Below are positions 10,021 to 17,394 of a DNA stretch of 48,233 bases, piece by piece. The notes beneath the pieces are model-generated. The model searched no databases. It was not told where the DNA came from and saw only the letters and a list, made by a program, of their open reading frames with translations. Positions within the stretch are counted from its first letter, which is position 1, and each line of letters opens with the position of its first letter. Made by a program: the position numbers and the translations under genes. The DNA lies in contig SRSL01000009.1 in assembly GCA_009735695.1 (NCBI GenBank), forward strand, positions 1 to 48,233. Reading direction: 5' to 3'. This stretch comes from Christiangramia bathymodioli (GTDB lineage Bacteria > Bacteroidota > Bacteroidia > Flavobacteriales > Flavobacteriaceae).

Positions 10021-11505
10021 TTAATCCAGCTCTGGAAGTTTATAGTGACTTAACGGACTTTCCTGTTTCATCAGTTCTTCGATCTCTTCCGATTTGCGAG
10101 GAGCTTCAGCAGAAAGGTTTATGGGGCCATTCTCGGTAATCAAAATATCATCTTCGATTCGTACGGCAATTCCCCACCATTTTTCATCACAGGGGCTTCC
10201 TTCCGGGATATAGATTCCTGGCTCTACAGTTAGCACCATATTCGCTTCGAACTTCCCATACACACCAGGATCGTGTACATCCAGGCCAATATGATGAGAA
10301 GTTCCATGAGGGAAATACATATGTTTTGCATTGACGCTGTCTATGATTCCGAGTTCTACCAGTCCTTCGTTGATGATCTTTTTAGTGGCTACATTGGTAG
10401 CGCTTATCTCGTTTCCAACCTGGCAGGCTTCAATCCCGGCTTCCTGGGCCTTGTAAACGAGATCGTAAATCTGCTTCTGCTCGGGGCTGAATTTACCATT
10501 TGCAGGAATCGTTCTGGTGACATCTGCCGTATAGCCATGGTATTCTGCCCCAAGGTCCATTAACACAAGATCATTCTCTACCTTGGTTTTTGAATTATCT
10601 ATATAATGTAAAACACATCCATTTTCACCGGCGCCAACAATGGAAGGATAACCTTCATATTCACTGCCGTATTTTTTGTAAACATATTCATGTATTCCCT
10701 GAATTTCGGTTTCAGACATACCCGGATGCATGGCTTTCATGATCTCTCTTTGTCCCTGCGCCGAAATTCGAACAGCTTTTGTAAGTAATTTCAATTCTTC
10801 TGCTGTCTTTACCTGTCTCAATTCTGCCATATATCGACTGAGGATCCTGGTGTCGATATTAGCGGTTTCAGGTTTAACCTCTCTGCCCTGGTTTATTTCA
10901 ATATTTACATTTTTTTCTTCTGAAGTTTCCCTGGCAATGGCCATTTCATAACCCGTTTGATTTTTAAAATGACTAATAAGATCAAACAGGTCTGCTTCAT
11001 CCCGGGTGTTTCGGTAGTCATTCTGAAATGGCTTCAGCATTACTTTATCGAAATCCTTGAAATCGATCTTGTTTTTCAGGAATTCCGAATTATTGAAAGC
11101 CTGCTCAAATCCTAATTTCGCTTTAGTTCCTTCCTCGCCAAGGCGTCTGCCCGTCCACATCTCGGCAAACTCATTCTTCGGCTGTACATAGATCATTTCA
11201 TTATACGTTGAGCCATTTTCACCCTCATGCTCTTCAGAAAATATTAGCAATACGGCATGAGGCTCTCTGTAGCCGGTTAAATAATAGAAATTCGGATCCT
11301 GATGGTAAACATAATCCACATCGTTTGCCCGGTTTCTTACAGGGTTGGCGAAAAATACAGCAACCGAATTTGGCGGCATTTTTTCTCGAAGAGCCTGCCT
11401 TCTTTCTTTATGAAATTCTGAAGATAAAAAATCGGTTGGCTGATTTTCCTGAGCAAAGATGATGCTCGAAACCAGGAATAAGCAGATGCTGAAAAGCGCT
11501 TTCAT
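10021..11505 (-). CDS. pepP: Secreted Xaa-Pro aminopeptidase (aminopeptidase P, M24B)
   Basis: Removes N-terminal residues from peptides with proline in second position; a di-metal (usually Mn) M24B enzyme. The 494 residues start with a signal peptide (ALFSICLFLVSSIIFAQ), so it acts in the periplasm or outside, unlike the cytosolic E. coli enzyme. An aminopeptidase P N-terminal domain precedes the pita-bread fold. Metal ligands are visible in order: DLGAEYHGYTADVTRT (two Asp), HGTSHHIGLDVHD (His), LTVEPGIY (Glu) and RIEDDI (Glu). It is transcribed toward wzc and shares its terminator. The upstream 174 bp separates it from the divergent arsI gene. Confidence 0.95.
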   Translation of the reverse strand: MKALFSICLFLVSSIIFAQENQPTDFLSSEFHKERRQALREKMPPNSVAVFFANPVRNRANDVDYVYHQDPNFYYLTGYREPHAVLLIFSEEHEGENGSTYNEMIYVQPKNEFAEMWTGRRLGEEGTKAKLGFEQAFNNSEFLKNKIDFKDFDKVMLKPFQNDYRNTRDEADLFDLISHFKNQTGYEMAIARETSEEKNVNIEINQGREVKPETANIDTRILSRYMAELRQVKTAEELKLLTKAVRISAQGQREIMKAMHPGMSETEIQGIHEYVYKKYGSEYEGYPSIVGAGENGCVLHYIDNSKTKVENDLVLMDLGAEYHGYTADVTRTIPANGKFSPEQKQIYDLVYKAQEAGIEACQVGNEISATNVATKKIINEGLVELGIIDSVNAKHMYFPHGTSHHIGLDVHDPGVYGKFEANMVLTVEPGIYIPEGSPCDEKWWGIAVRIEDDILITENGPINLSAEAPRKSEEIEELMKQESPLSHYKLPELD

Positions 11506-11613
11506 TTGACTAAAATTTGATTTTCTAAAAATAGCATTTTTCCCCTAAAATTGGTCAGAGCAGAAATTGTATAATCGTATGCTGAAAAATTCCAGGTAAA
11601 AATTGAAAAAATT

Positions 11614-11647
11614 CTGCGTCTTTTTAAAAGGTTTTCAGTCATGATAG
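11614..11647 (+). promoter_or_regulatory. Putative SigZ-type ECF promoter of arsI
   Basis: A two-block motif: CTGCGTC plus T5 (11614-11625), then exactly 16 nt after CTGCGTC the block AGTCaTGAtAG (11637-11647). The arsI ATG lies 32 nt downstream of the second block. The same blocks with the same 16-nt spacing occur on the other strand at 12353-12386, ahead of a second small gene next to sigZ. Assignment to SigZ is inference from proximity. Confidence 0.6.
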
Positions 11648-11679
11648 AAACAAAAGAATAACCTTTAATTTCTATAATT

Positions 11680-12144
11680 ATGAAAACATTTCATGTCCAC
11701 ATCCGGGTAAAAGATTTACAGGAAAGTACGAATTTTTATACTGCTCTATTCGGCAGGCAACCAAGCGTAAAAAAACCTGATTATGCTAAATGGATGCTGG
11801 AGGATCCCAAAATAAATTTTGCCATTTCGAATGGTCACGCCGAAAATGGAATCGAACACCTGGGTATTCAAACTGAAAGCAGGGAAGAACTTCAGGAGGT
11901 ATATAAAAATTTTGAAAATGCAATAGGAGAGATCTTTGAAGAAGGCGATTGTTCCTGCTGTTATTCGAAAAGCGAGAAGTCATGGATCACCGATCCTCAG
12001 GGAGTAGACTGGGAAGCTTTTTTTACCTACGGCGAAACCACGGTATATGGAGAAGGCAGGAATACAAAAAAATCTCCTGAAAGTATGGAAAACTGGAAAA
12101 AGGATGAAACCATTTCAGAATGTGATGGTAGCTGTCACGTTTAA
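11680..12144 (+). CDS. arsI: ArsI/CadI-family dioxygenase-like metalloprotein
   Basis: A 154-residue vicinal-oxygen-chelate (glyoxalase-fold) protein. Family members of the ArsI type are Fe(II)-dependent C-As lyases that demethylate trivalent methylarsenicals; CadI relatives are metal-induced. Likely metal ligands are H5 or H7, H60 (IEHLGIQ) and E112 (DWEAFF). The CSCC group at 91-94 corresponds to the vicinal Cys pair that binds trivalent arsenic in ArsI. A C-terminal CDGSC pair adds two more thiols. A terminator follows. Its putative promoter matches one adjoining sigZ. Generic annotation would be 'glyoxalase', but the spacing of ligands and the Cys pair favour ArsI/CadI. The true substrate is not proven. 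Confidence 0.82.
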   Translation: MKTFHVHIRVKDLQESTNFYTALFGRQPSVKKPDYAKWMLEDPKINFAISNGHAENGIEHLGIQTESREELQEVYKNFENAIGEIFEEGDCSCCYSKSEKSWITDPQGVDWEAFFTYGETTVYGEGRNTKKSPESMENWKKDETISECDGSCHV

Positions 12145-12162
12145 AATTGAATAAAGCCAAAC

Positions 12163-12190
12163 AAAAAAGCACCTGGAAAGGTGCTTTTTT
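12163..12190. terminator. Bidirectional Rho-independent terminator after arsI
   Basis: AAAAAAGCACCT, loop GGAA, AGGTGCTTTTTTT. A-run and T-run on both sides let it end arsI (+) and the 42-residue gene on the minus strand. Confidence 0.9.
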
Positions 12191-12194
12191 TATT

Positions 12195-12323
12195 CTATTT
12201 ATAGAAGATCCAGCTTTCATTTGCTTTAGGTATCAGGAACCTGGCTATTTTTTTTGCTCTGCTTTTAAAACCTGGATTGGTCTCCTTGCAACATTTTTGC
12301 TCATTGTTTTTGGAATTGTTCAT
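12195..12323 (-). CDS. 42-residue Cys-Cys protein downstream of sigZ (hypothetical)
   Basis: A short open frame, ATG at 12323 and TAG at 12195-12197. The product is polar and Lys/Asn-rich with a vicinal pair QKCCKE at residues 11-12 and a basic, partly hydrophobic C-terminal half (AKKIARFLIP). It is not a membrane protein by inspection and I recognise no family. Reasons to call it real: it ends just before a terminator reading on its strand, and it is preceded at a gene-like distance by the same two-block motif as arsI. It could instead be a truncated remnant of a longer Cys-rich small protein. Confidence 0.5.
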   Translation of the reverse strand: MNNSKNNEQKCCKETNPGFKSRAKKIARFLIPKANESWIFYK

Positions 12324-12352
12324 AACAGTATGATTTAATTAATAATCTAATA

Positions 12353-12386
12353 CTGTCAAGACTTACAAAGTTTCAAAAAGACGCAG
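12353..12386 (-). promoter_or_regulatory. Second copy of the putative SigZ promoter motif
   Basis: On the minus strand: CTGCGTC plus T5 (12386 down to 12375), 16 nt after CTGCGTC, then AGTCtTGAcAG (12363-12353). The first block lies in the last codons of sigZ. The ATG of the 42-residue gene is 29 nt further on. Between lies an imperfect inverted repeat (ACAGTAT...ATACTGT, about 12325-12357). Confidence 0.58.
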
Positions 12387-12966
12387 GATTATTCACATTT
12401 TTTTTTACATGATCCTGTAAAGGCTGGCAGGTACCTTTAATATTGAATGAAGTTAGATTTCCCTGGCCATCAACTTCTATATGCATACATTCCATGATTT
12501 TCTCCTTTAATAATTGCCTGCCCCTTTGTATTCTGCTTTTTGTAGCAGTTAGGCTAAGATCCAGTTTTTCTGCTACTTCCTGTTGTTTCAGACCTTCAAT
12601 ATCTGCCAGCTTCAATGGCGCGGAATATTTTGAAGGAATTAGACCTAATAAAGGTTCAACGAATTCGGCTGCTTCCTGATAAACTGGTTCTTCTTCAGGC
12701 TCCCTGATTTCTGTTTGAAAATCAACATTTTTCCCCTCTTTTTTAAAAAAGTCCATACAGGTGTTATAGGCAATCTGGAATAGCCAGGACCTAAGATTTC
12801 GGATTTCCCTTCCGGAACAACAGGAAGCATAAACCTTCATCAAAACCTCATGAGACAGGCTGTTGGCCGTATCGGGTTCTTTAACGATCTTCAGAATATA
12901 ATTATATAAGGCGTCTTTGTAGGCAAGCCACTGTTCGGAAATATCCTGATATCTGTTGAGTTCCAT
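12373..12966 (-). CDS. sigZ: ECF RNA polymerase sigma factor, SigZ type
   Basis: A 197-residue alternative sigma factor. Region 2 covers about residues 10-80 (NLRSWLFQIAYNTCMDFF), and region 4 about 105-155 (KLADIEGLKQQEVAEKLDLSLTATKSRIQRGRQLLKEKI). A C-terminal extension with Cys160 and Cys180 follows, as in SigZ-like proteins; further cysteines are C49-C50 and C70. No anti-sigma factor gene is adjacent, so activity may be set by the cysteines themselves (inference). It starts 71 bp downstream of the transporter on the same strand, probably co-transcribed with it. It is the best candidate to read the CTGCGTC-N16-AGTC motif. Confidence 0.88.
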   Translation of the reverse strand: MELNRYQDISEQWLAYKDALYNYILKIVKEPDTANSLSHEVLMKVYASCCSGREIRNLRSWLFQIAYNTCMDFFKKEGKNVDFQTEIREPEEEPVYQEAAEFVEPLLGLIPSKYSAPLKLADIEGLKQQEVAEKLDLSLTATKSRIQRGRQLLKEKIMECMHIEVDGQGNLTSFNIKGTCQPLQDHVKKNVNNPASF

Positions 12967-13037
12967 ATTAAAACTGATCTAAAAAATCGAACTGAAATAA
13001 ATTTAAAATTCTGAAAAATAGAAACAGGTTTTAAATT

Positions 13038-13904
13038 CTACCTGGAATATTTTTTCAAAATATACGCCATCCCATAAGTGCTTATTAGGGAAAAACTACC
13101 ATAGAGAATTGCGATCAAGCTAAGTTCGGGTTCTTCCAGCAATTGGTTGGCGATGTATAAGGCGAGAACACTGTTTTGAAGACCTATTTCAATAGCGATT
13201 GTATAAGCAGCATCATTCTGCAGCTTCATCTTCCTGGAAATAAAATAACCAATGAGCATACTGCTGAGATTGAATAAAACTAAAGGAATAAATAAAGGAA
13301 TATAATCCAGGTAATGGATTTCTTTGGTCGTGTCATCAAAGAATATTACAAATACTACCGCTACCAGGAGCATTGCGGGTAGGAAGTATTTCAGAAATCT
13401 ATGAAGTTTTTCTCGTTGAAGCTCACTGAATAAATTTCCAATAATGATCCCAGTAAGTACCGGTGCAACTACGGTTGTTACAATTTGCTGCATGGTTTCC
13501 CAGAAGCTCAGGTTGACACTTCGACTATCGGTTCCGAAGATAAAATAGCTCAGTTCTATTATAAGCGGAATAGTGAACAGGATCAAAAAACTATTAAAAG
13601 CAGTCATGGAAACCGAAAGCGCCACTCTTCCTTTAAGCATTTTGGTTACCAGGTTGGAGGCTGTTCCACCAGGACAAGCAGCTAGCAACATGATCCCGAT
13701 TTTATAAATGGGATCCATTGGCCAGAAGTAGATCAATGCCAGCGCGATCATGGGTAAAAGTAGCAGCTGAGAGGAAAGCCCCACCAGGATAGCCTTGGGG
13801 TATAAAAACACTCTTTTAAAATCTGAAAATTTCAGTTCCAGGCCTATTCCAAACATGATGATAGCAATGGAAACAGGCATGATAATGTCTACAGGATTCG
13901 GCAA
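13038..13904 (-). CDS. BASS-family (bile acid:Na+ symporter-like) transporter
   Basis: An inner-membrane protein of 288 residues with about nine to ten hydrophobic helices, from IMFGIGLEL near the N-terminus to YGSFSLISTYGMAYIL. The segment LLAACPGGTASNLVT is the typical BASS/SBF motif, and a late ...EIGLQNSVLALYIA segment is also characteristic. ACR3 arsenite pumps belong to the same superfamily, but the sequence reads as BASS rather than ACR3. The substrate is unknown; location beside sigZ and arsI hints at a metalloid or thiol compound. The start is uncertain: TTG at 13904 gives the usual N-terminal length, ATG at 13880 gives a protein eight residues shorter. Confidence 0.83.
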   Translation of the reverse strand: MPNPVDIIMPVSIAIIMFGIGLELKFSDFKRVFLYPKAILVGLSSQLLLLPMIALALIYFWPMDPIYKIGIMLLAACPGGTASNLVTKMLKGRVALSVSMTAFNSFLILFTIPLIIELSYFIFGTDSRSVNLSFWETMQQIVTTVVAPVLTGIIIGNLFSELQREKLHRFLKYFLPAMLLVAVVFVIFFDDTTKEIHYLDYIPLFIPLVLFNLSSMLIGYFISRKMKLQNDAAYTIAIEIGLQNSVLALYIANQLLEEPELSLIAILYGSFSLISTYGMAYILKKYSR

Positions 13905-14038
13905 TCGGCTGGTTTAAAATAATGGTTTGGTTGTGAACGTTAAATTAAAAATTAAAGACTGAATCACTTCTAATAGAAAGTTAATAAACCATAAATCCTA
14001 AAAAATGATGCCGGGTTTCCTTTCTGGTATAGAATAGG

Positions 14039-14046
14039 TACTTTTG
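14039..14046 (+). promoter_or_regulatory. -7 promoter element (TACTTTTG) for dsbD
   Basis: Exact match to the Bacteroidota TAnnTTTG element, 76 nt before the dsbD ATG. No clear -33 TTG is seen at ideal spacing. Confidence 0.5.
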
Positions 14047-14122
14047 TGTCCATCAAAAATTAGGGCTAATTTCCTTAATTTTGAGCTATCTCAAATAGAA
14101 ACTTTTTCAGTCACTGAATACT

Positions 14123-16159
14123 ATGATCATAAACCTGCTTAAGAAAAGTCTTCCGTTTTTCACTTTTTTCTTCTTTTTCGTTGCTCAGGCTCAAATTTAT
14201 GATCCGGTTCAATGGGAAACCCAGGTTAAGGAAATTTCCGAAAATGAATACGAGCTCATAACCAGGGCCATCATTGAACCAGGCTGGCACTTGTATTCCC
14301 AGGATGTTCCTGAGAACGGCCCGGTTCCCACTACCTTTACCTATAATTTGGGAAATAAAGAGGTTGAACTGGTAGGAGCAACCATCGAAGATGAAGGAAC
14401 CGAAATCGATGATCCTATCTTCGAAATGCGGATAACCTATTTTGATGATGAAGCAGAATTCGTTCAGAAAATATTGGTAAAGGAACCTGTAGGTTCCATT
14501 ACTGCCAGCGTGGAGTACATGGTGTGTGACGACGAACGCTGTTTGCCTCCAACAGAAAAGGATCTCACGTTTATTATCAATGAGAGTTTAGCTGCTGAAG
14601 AGGCGACTACAGATTCAAATTCAGCCGAAGAACCTAAAGAAGAACCGGTGGAGCCGGTTGCAAATACCGATCAGCCGAATGAAAAACGCTCATTCTGGGG
14701 TATATTTTTCGTAGCCTTTTTATCGGGTTTCGCAGCGCTTTTAACCCCCTGTGTGTTTCCAATGATCCCAATGACGGTAAGTTTCTTTACCAAGCAAAGT
14801 AAATCCAGGGCGTCGGGAATAAGAAACGCCATCTTCTACGGAATTTCGATCGTGGTGATCTACGTTCTTTTAGGGTCGCTGGTTACCCTTATCTTTGGAG
14901 CCGATTCGCTGAATGCCTTATCAACGAACGTATGGTTCAACCTGGCATTTTTCATTTTGCTGGTGGTATTCGCCACTTCGTTCATGGGGGCATTCGAGAT
15001 CGTCCTTCCAAGCAGCTGGGGAACAGCCATCGATTCTAAGGCCGATAAAGGTGGCCTGGTAGGAATATTTTTTATGGCCCTGGCCCTCGCTATTGTATCG
15101 TTTTCCTGTACAGGCCCTATCGTTGGAACTTTACTTGTGGAAGCTGCTTCAAAAGGAGGGATCGCCCCGATCATAGGTATGCTTGGGTTCTCACTGGCTA
15201 TAGCACTGCCATTTGCCCTTTTCGCTGCTTTCCCGGGTTGGCTTAACAGTCTTCCCAGATCTGGAGGCTGGCTTAATACCGTAAAAGTATTTCTTGGATT
15301 CCTTGAGCTGGCACTTGCGTTTAAATTTCTTTCGAATGCCGATCTTGTTCTGCAACTGCATTTGCTGGAAAGAGAAATTTTCCTTGCGATCTGGATCGCG
15401 ATTTTCGGGGTGCTGGCTTTTTATTTATTCGGAAAGATACGTCTGCCGCATGATTCCCCGCTTGAACATATTTCTGTTGGCAGGTTGCTGATGGGACTTG
15501 TGGTGCTTTCATTCACCATTTATCTGATTCCGGGACTTTGGGGAGCTCCCTTGAAGATAATTAGCGGATTTCCACCACCATTACAATACAGCGAATCTCC
15601 GTATGGAGTAGGGAACTCCAAAGGTGGCACTTCAGTAAACGGAAATGGCCTGCCCGAAGGAGCCGATTACGGGCCTCACGACCTTGTTTCATTTCACGAC
15701 TTTGAGAAAGGTATGGCCTATGCGAAAAAGGTAAACCTTCCTGTACTAATAGATTTTACGGGCCATGCCTGTGTTAACTGTCGTAAGATGGAAGAGCGGG
15801 TGTGGAGCGAACCGAGTGTTCTTGAAACACTTCGGAACGAGGTGGTCCTGGTTTCGCTATATGTAGATGATCAGCGACCTCTTCCGGAAGCAGAACAGTA
15901 TACTTCTGAAACTACAGGAAAGGATATTGAAACCATTGGTAATAAGTGGAGTGATTTTCAAATCGAACGCTATCAGGCGAACGCTCAGCCTTATTACGTG
16001 ATGTTGAACCACGAAGGAGAAAAGCTGATTCCGCCTACCGCTTATGAACCGGATGCAGATGAATTCCTGGAATGGTTGCAAAGAGGTATCGAGGAATTTC
16101 ATGGAAATGAAACACCAGAAAACATCTTTTCAAATAAAGAGGAAACCATTTTTCAATAG
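14123..16159 (+). CDS. dsbD: Thiol:disulfide interchange protein DsbD
   Basis: Carries electrons from cytoplasmic thioredoxin across the inner membrane to periplasmic thiols. The 678 residues are ordered as follows: signal peptide (to VAQAQ), periplasmic DsbD-alpha domain with the Cys pair in MVCDDERCLPP, an eight-helix membrane domain with its two Cys in LTPCVFPMIPMT and SFSCTGPIVGT, and a C-terminal thioredoxin domain with CVNC. All three redox pairs are present, so it should be functional. It ends two bases before the stop of the convergent downstream gene, with no visible terminator between. Confidence 0.95.
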   Translation: MIINLLKKSLPFFTFFFFFVAQAQIYDPVQWETQVKEISENEYELITRAIIEPGWHLYSQDVPENGPVPTTFTYNLGNKEVELVGATIEDEGTEIDDPIFEMRITYFDDEAEFVQKILVKEPVGSITASVEYMVCDDERCLPPTEKDLTFIINESLAAEEATTDSNSAEEPKEEPVEPVANTDQPNEKRSFWGIFFVAFLSGFAALLTPCVFPMIPMTVSFFTKQSKSRASGIRNAIFYGISIVVIYVLLGSLVTLIFGADSLNALSTNVWFNLAFFILLVVFATSFMGAFEIVLPSSWGTAIDSKADKGGLVGIFFMALALAIVSFSCTGPIVGTLLVEAASKGGIAPIIGMLGFSLAIALPFALFAAFPGWLNSLPRSGGWLNTVKVFLGFLELALAFKFLSNADLVLQLHLLEREIFLAIWIAIFGVLAFYLFGKIRLPHDSPLEHISVGRLLMGLVVLSFTIYLIPGLWGAPLKIISGFPPPLQYSESPYGVGNSKGGTSVNGNGLPEGADYGPHDLVSFHDFEKGMAYAKKVNLPVLIDFTGHACVNCRKMEERVWSEPSVLETLRNEVVLVSLYVDDQRPLPEAEQYTSETTGKDIETIGNKWSDFQIERYQANAQPYYVMLNHEGEKLIPPTAYEPDADEFLEWLQRGIEEFHGNETPENIFSNKEETIFQ

Positions 16160-16161
16160 AT

Positions 16162-16659
16162 TCAATTAAGTTTTCGGTAAATGCCGTTAAAGGCTTCGGT
16201 GAGAAGCTTATCATTTTCATCAAGGATTTCCCAAAGCTGACTCACACTGCCGTCCCGGTTTTTGGTCCAGGTGATCTGGTTGTAATAGGTTCCTTTTTCA
16301 TCGGTAACCAGTTGACTTCTCATAATCATTTTTCCTTCTGAAGCTTTACCTTTTAAATTCAGAATAGTCCCCGTGTTGCTGATCCATAACTGATTCCACG
16401 TTTCATCTTCCGGATCGAAATAATTAAAACTTTTTCCCGATCCACCCCGATCACCCTGCCAGTGCTCGCTGATAAGGCAATTGTCTTCAAGCTTTACAAT
16501 TCGGTTCACCCCCAGTTTTTCTCCTTCTTCATTGAAAACTTCCCATTCTCCCAGCCAGAAATCGAATTGATCATGTGCAGGCGTACAGCAGGCACAATCA
16601 TTTTGGCCACAAACTGAAAAAGGCAGAGCAAGTAATAGAAGGAATAAAATAGACCGCAT
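16162..16659 (-). CDS. Secreted DUF1579-like small protein with CACC motif
   Basis: A 165-residue protein with a signal peptide (SILFLLLLALPFSVCGQ) followed at once by NDCACCTPAHDQFDFWLGEWEV. FDFWLGEW plus a run of beta strands resembles DUF1579-type lipocalin-like proteins of unknown role. The mature N-terminus carries three clustered cysteines plus a histidine, which could bind metal or undergo thiol exchange; its convergent neighbour is DsbD. No enzyme motif is visible. Signal peptidase I cleavage after CGQ or nearby is likely; the Cys position is not a clean lipobox. Confidence 0.75.
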   Translation of the reverse strand: MRSILFLLLLALPFSVCGQNDCACCTPAHDQFDFWLGEWEVFNEEGEKLGVNRIVKLEDNCLISEHWQGDRGGSGKSFNYFDPEDETWNQLWISNTGTILNLKGKASEGKMIMRSQLVTDEKGTYYNQITWTKNRDGSVSQLWEILDENDKLLTEAFNGIYRKLN

Positions 16660-16742
16660 AAGTTTTTGATTTAAAGAATTTTAAAGTTAACGAATAGATT
16701 TTATACCAATTAGTGCACATTTCCGGTTAACCTAAATAGGTA

Positions 16743-16750
16743 TACCTTTG
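16743..16750 (+). promoter_or_regulatory. -7 promoter element (TACCTTTG) adjoining an ATG
   Basis: Exact TAnnTTTG match ending 5 nt before the ATG at 16756, so the predicted transcript would have almost no 5' leader. Confidence 0.55.
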
Positions 16751-16755
16751 TTTTT

Positions 16756-17310
16756 ATGAAAAAGCTTCATCATCTTTTCAAACCTGTTCATTTAATGTTC
16801 GGGGTCATCCTTCTTATTCTCATGCTGCTGATCTTAGTACCCGTATTTGATGATTCACTTGCGAGCGATATCAGTTCTTTACCGAATACCAAAAATCCTG
16901 AAGAGAGTAAACCATTTCAGATTGAATGGATGAAAGAATGGGTGTTGTGGTTAATGGCCATCTTCGTGATTCCTGTTCTTATTCTTGCAGGATATTTATA
17001 TAATGTTTCCCGGAAACGGAACGAGCGGAAATTTCTTGAATTCAAAAATGCTCTTTCCAGGCTTGTTAAGGAAAGACAACCCAGAGAAGAAGGTGATTTT
17101 AAACTGAAATTATTAAAAAAGCATCCGCACTTATCTTCTTACGATCTTGATCTGAGTGCTTTATTATTAGACCATTCTTCCAAGGAAATCGCCCAAAAAC
17201 TGAACATCAGTCCTTCCAGTGTAAATACGGCGAGATACCGCTTGCGCAAAAAGCTGAACCTTGAATCTGGAGATGATCTGGTTTCCTACCTGTTGAAATT
17301 CAATGCTTAA
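16756..17310 (+). CDS. Membrane-anchored LuxR-type HTH protein
   Basis: 184 residues. Two hydrophobic helices are seen (about 10-31 MFGVILLILMLLILVPVF, and 58-80 WLMAIFVIPVLILAGYLY) with about 27 residues between them. A short basic segment and a C-terminal GerE/LuxR-like helix-turn-helix follow (about 125-178: LLLDHSSKEIAQKLNISPSSVNTARYRLRKKL). The HTH would face the cytoplasm. This design resembles the C-terminal ends of Bacteroidota TPR-HTH membrane regulators but has no TPR sensor, only a short loop. It probably controls neighbouring genes; targets are unknown. The serine hydrolase starts 84 bp downstream and may be co-transcribed. Confidence 0.78.
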   Translation: MKKLHHLFKPVHLMFGVILLILMLLILVPVFDDSLASDISSLPNTKNPEESKPFQIEWMKEWVLWLMAIFVIPVLILAGYLYNVSRKRNERKFLEFKNALSRLVKERQPREEGDFKLKLLKKHPHLSSYDLDLSALLLDHSSKEIAQKLNISPSSVNTARYRLRKKLNLESGDDLVSYLLKFNA

Positions 17311-17394
17311 TAAGCATGTCTATTGTAAGTCTATACCAGAAATTTTTAATTAAGGAAATTTCGACTTTGTTTTGACAGACAAAAATTTCAGAGG

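Noticed and set aside
12147-12338. Plus-strand 63-codon frame after arsI
   Set aside because: Its start runs through the terminator hairpin and it is antisense to the better-supported small minus-strand gene.
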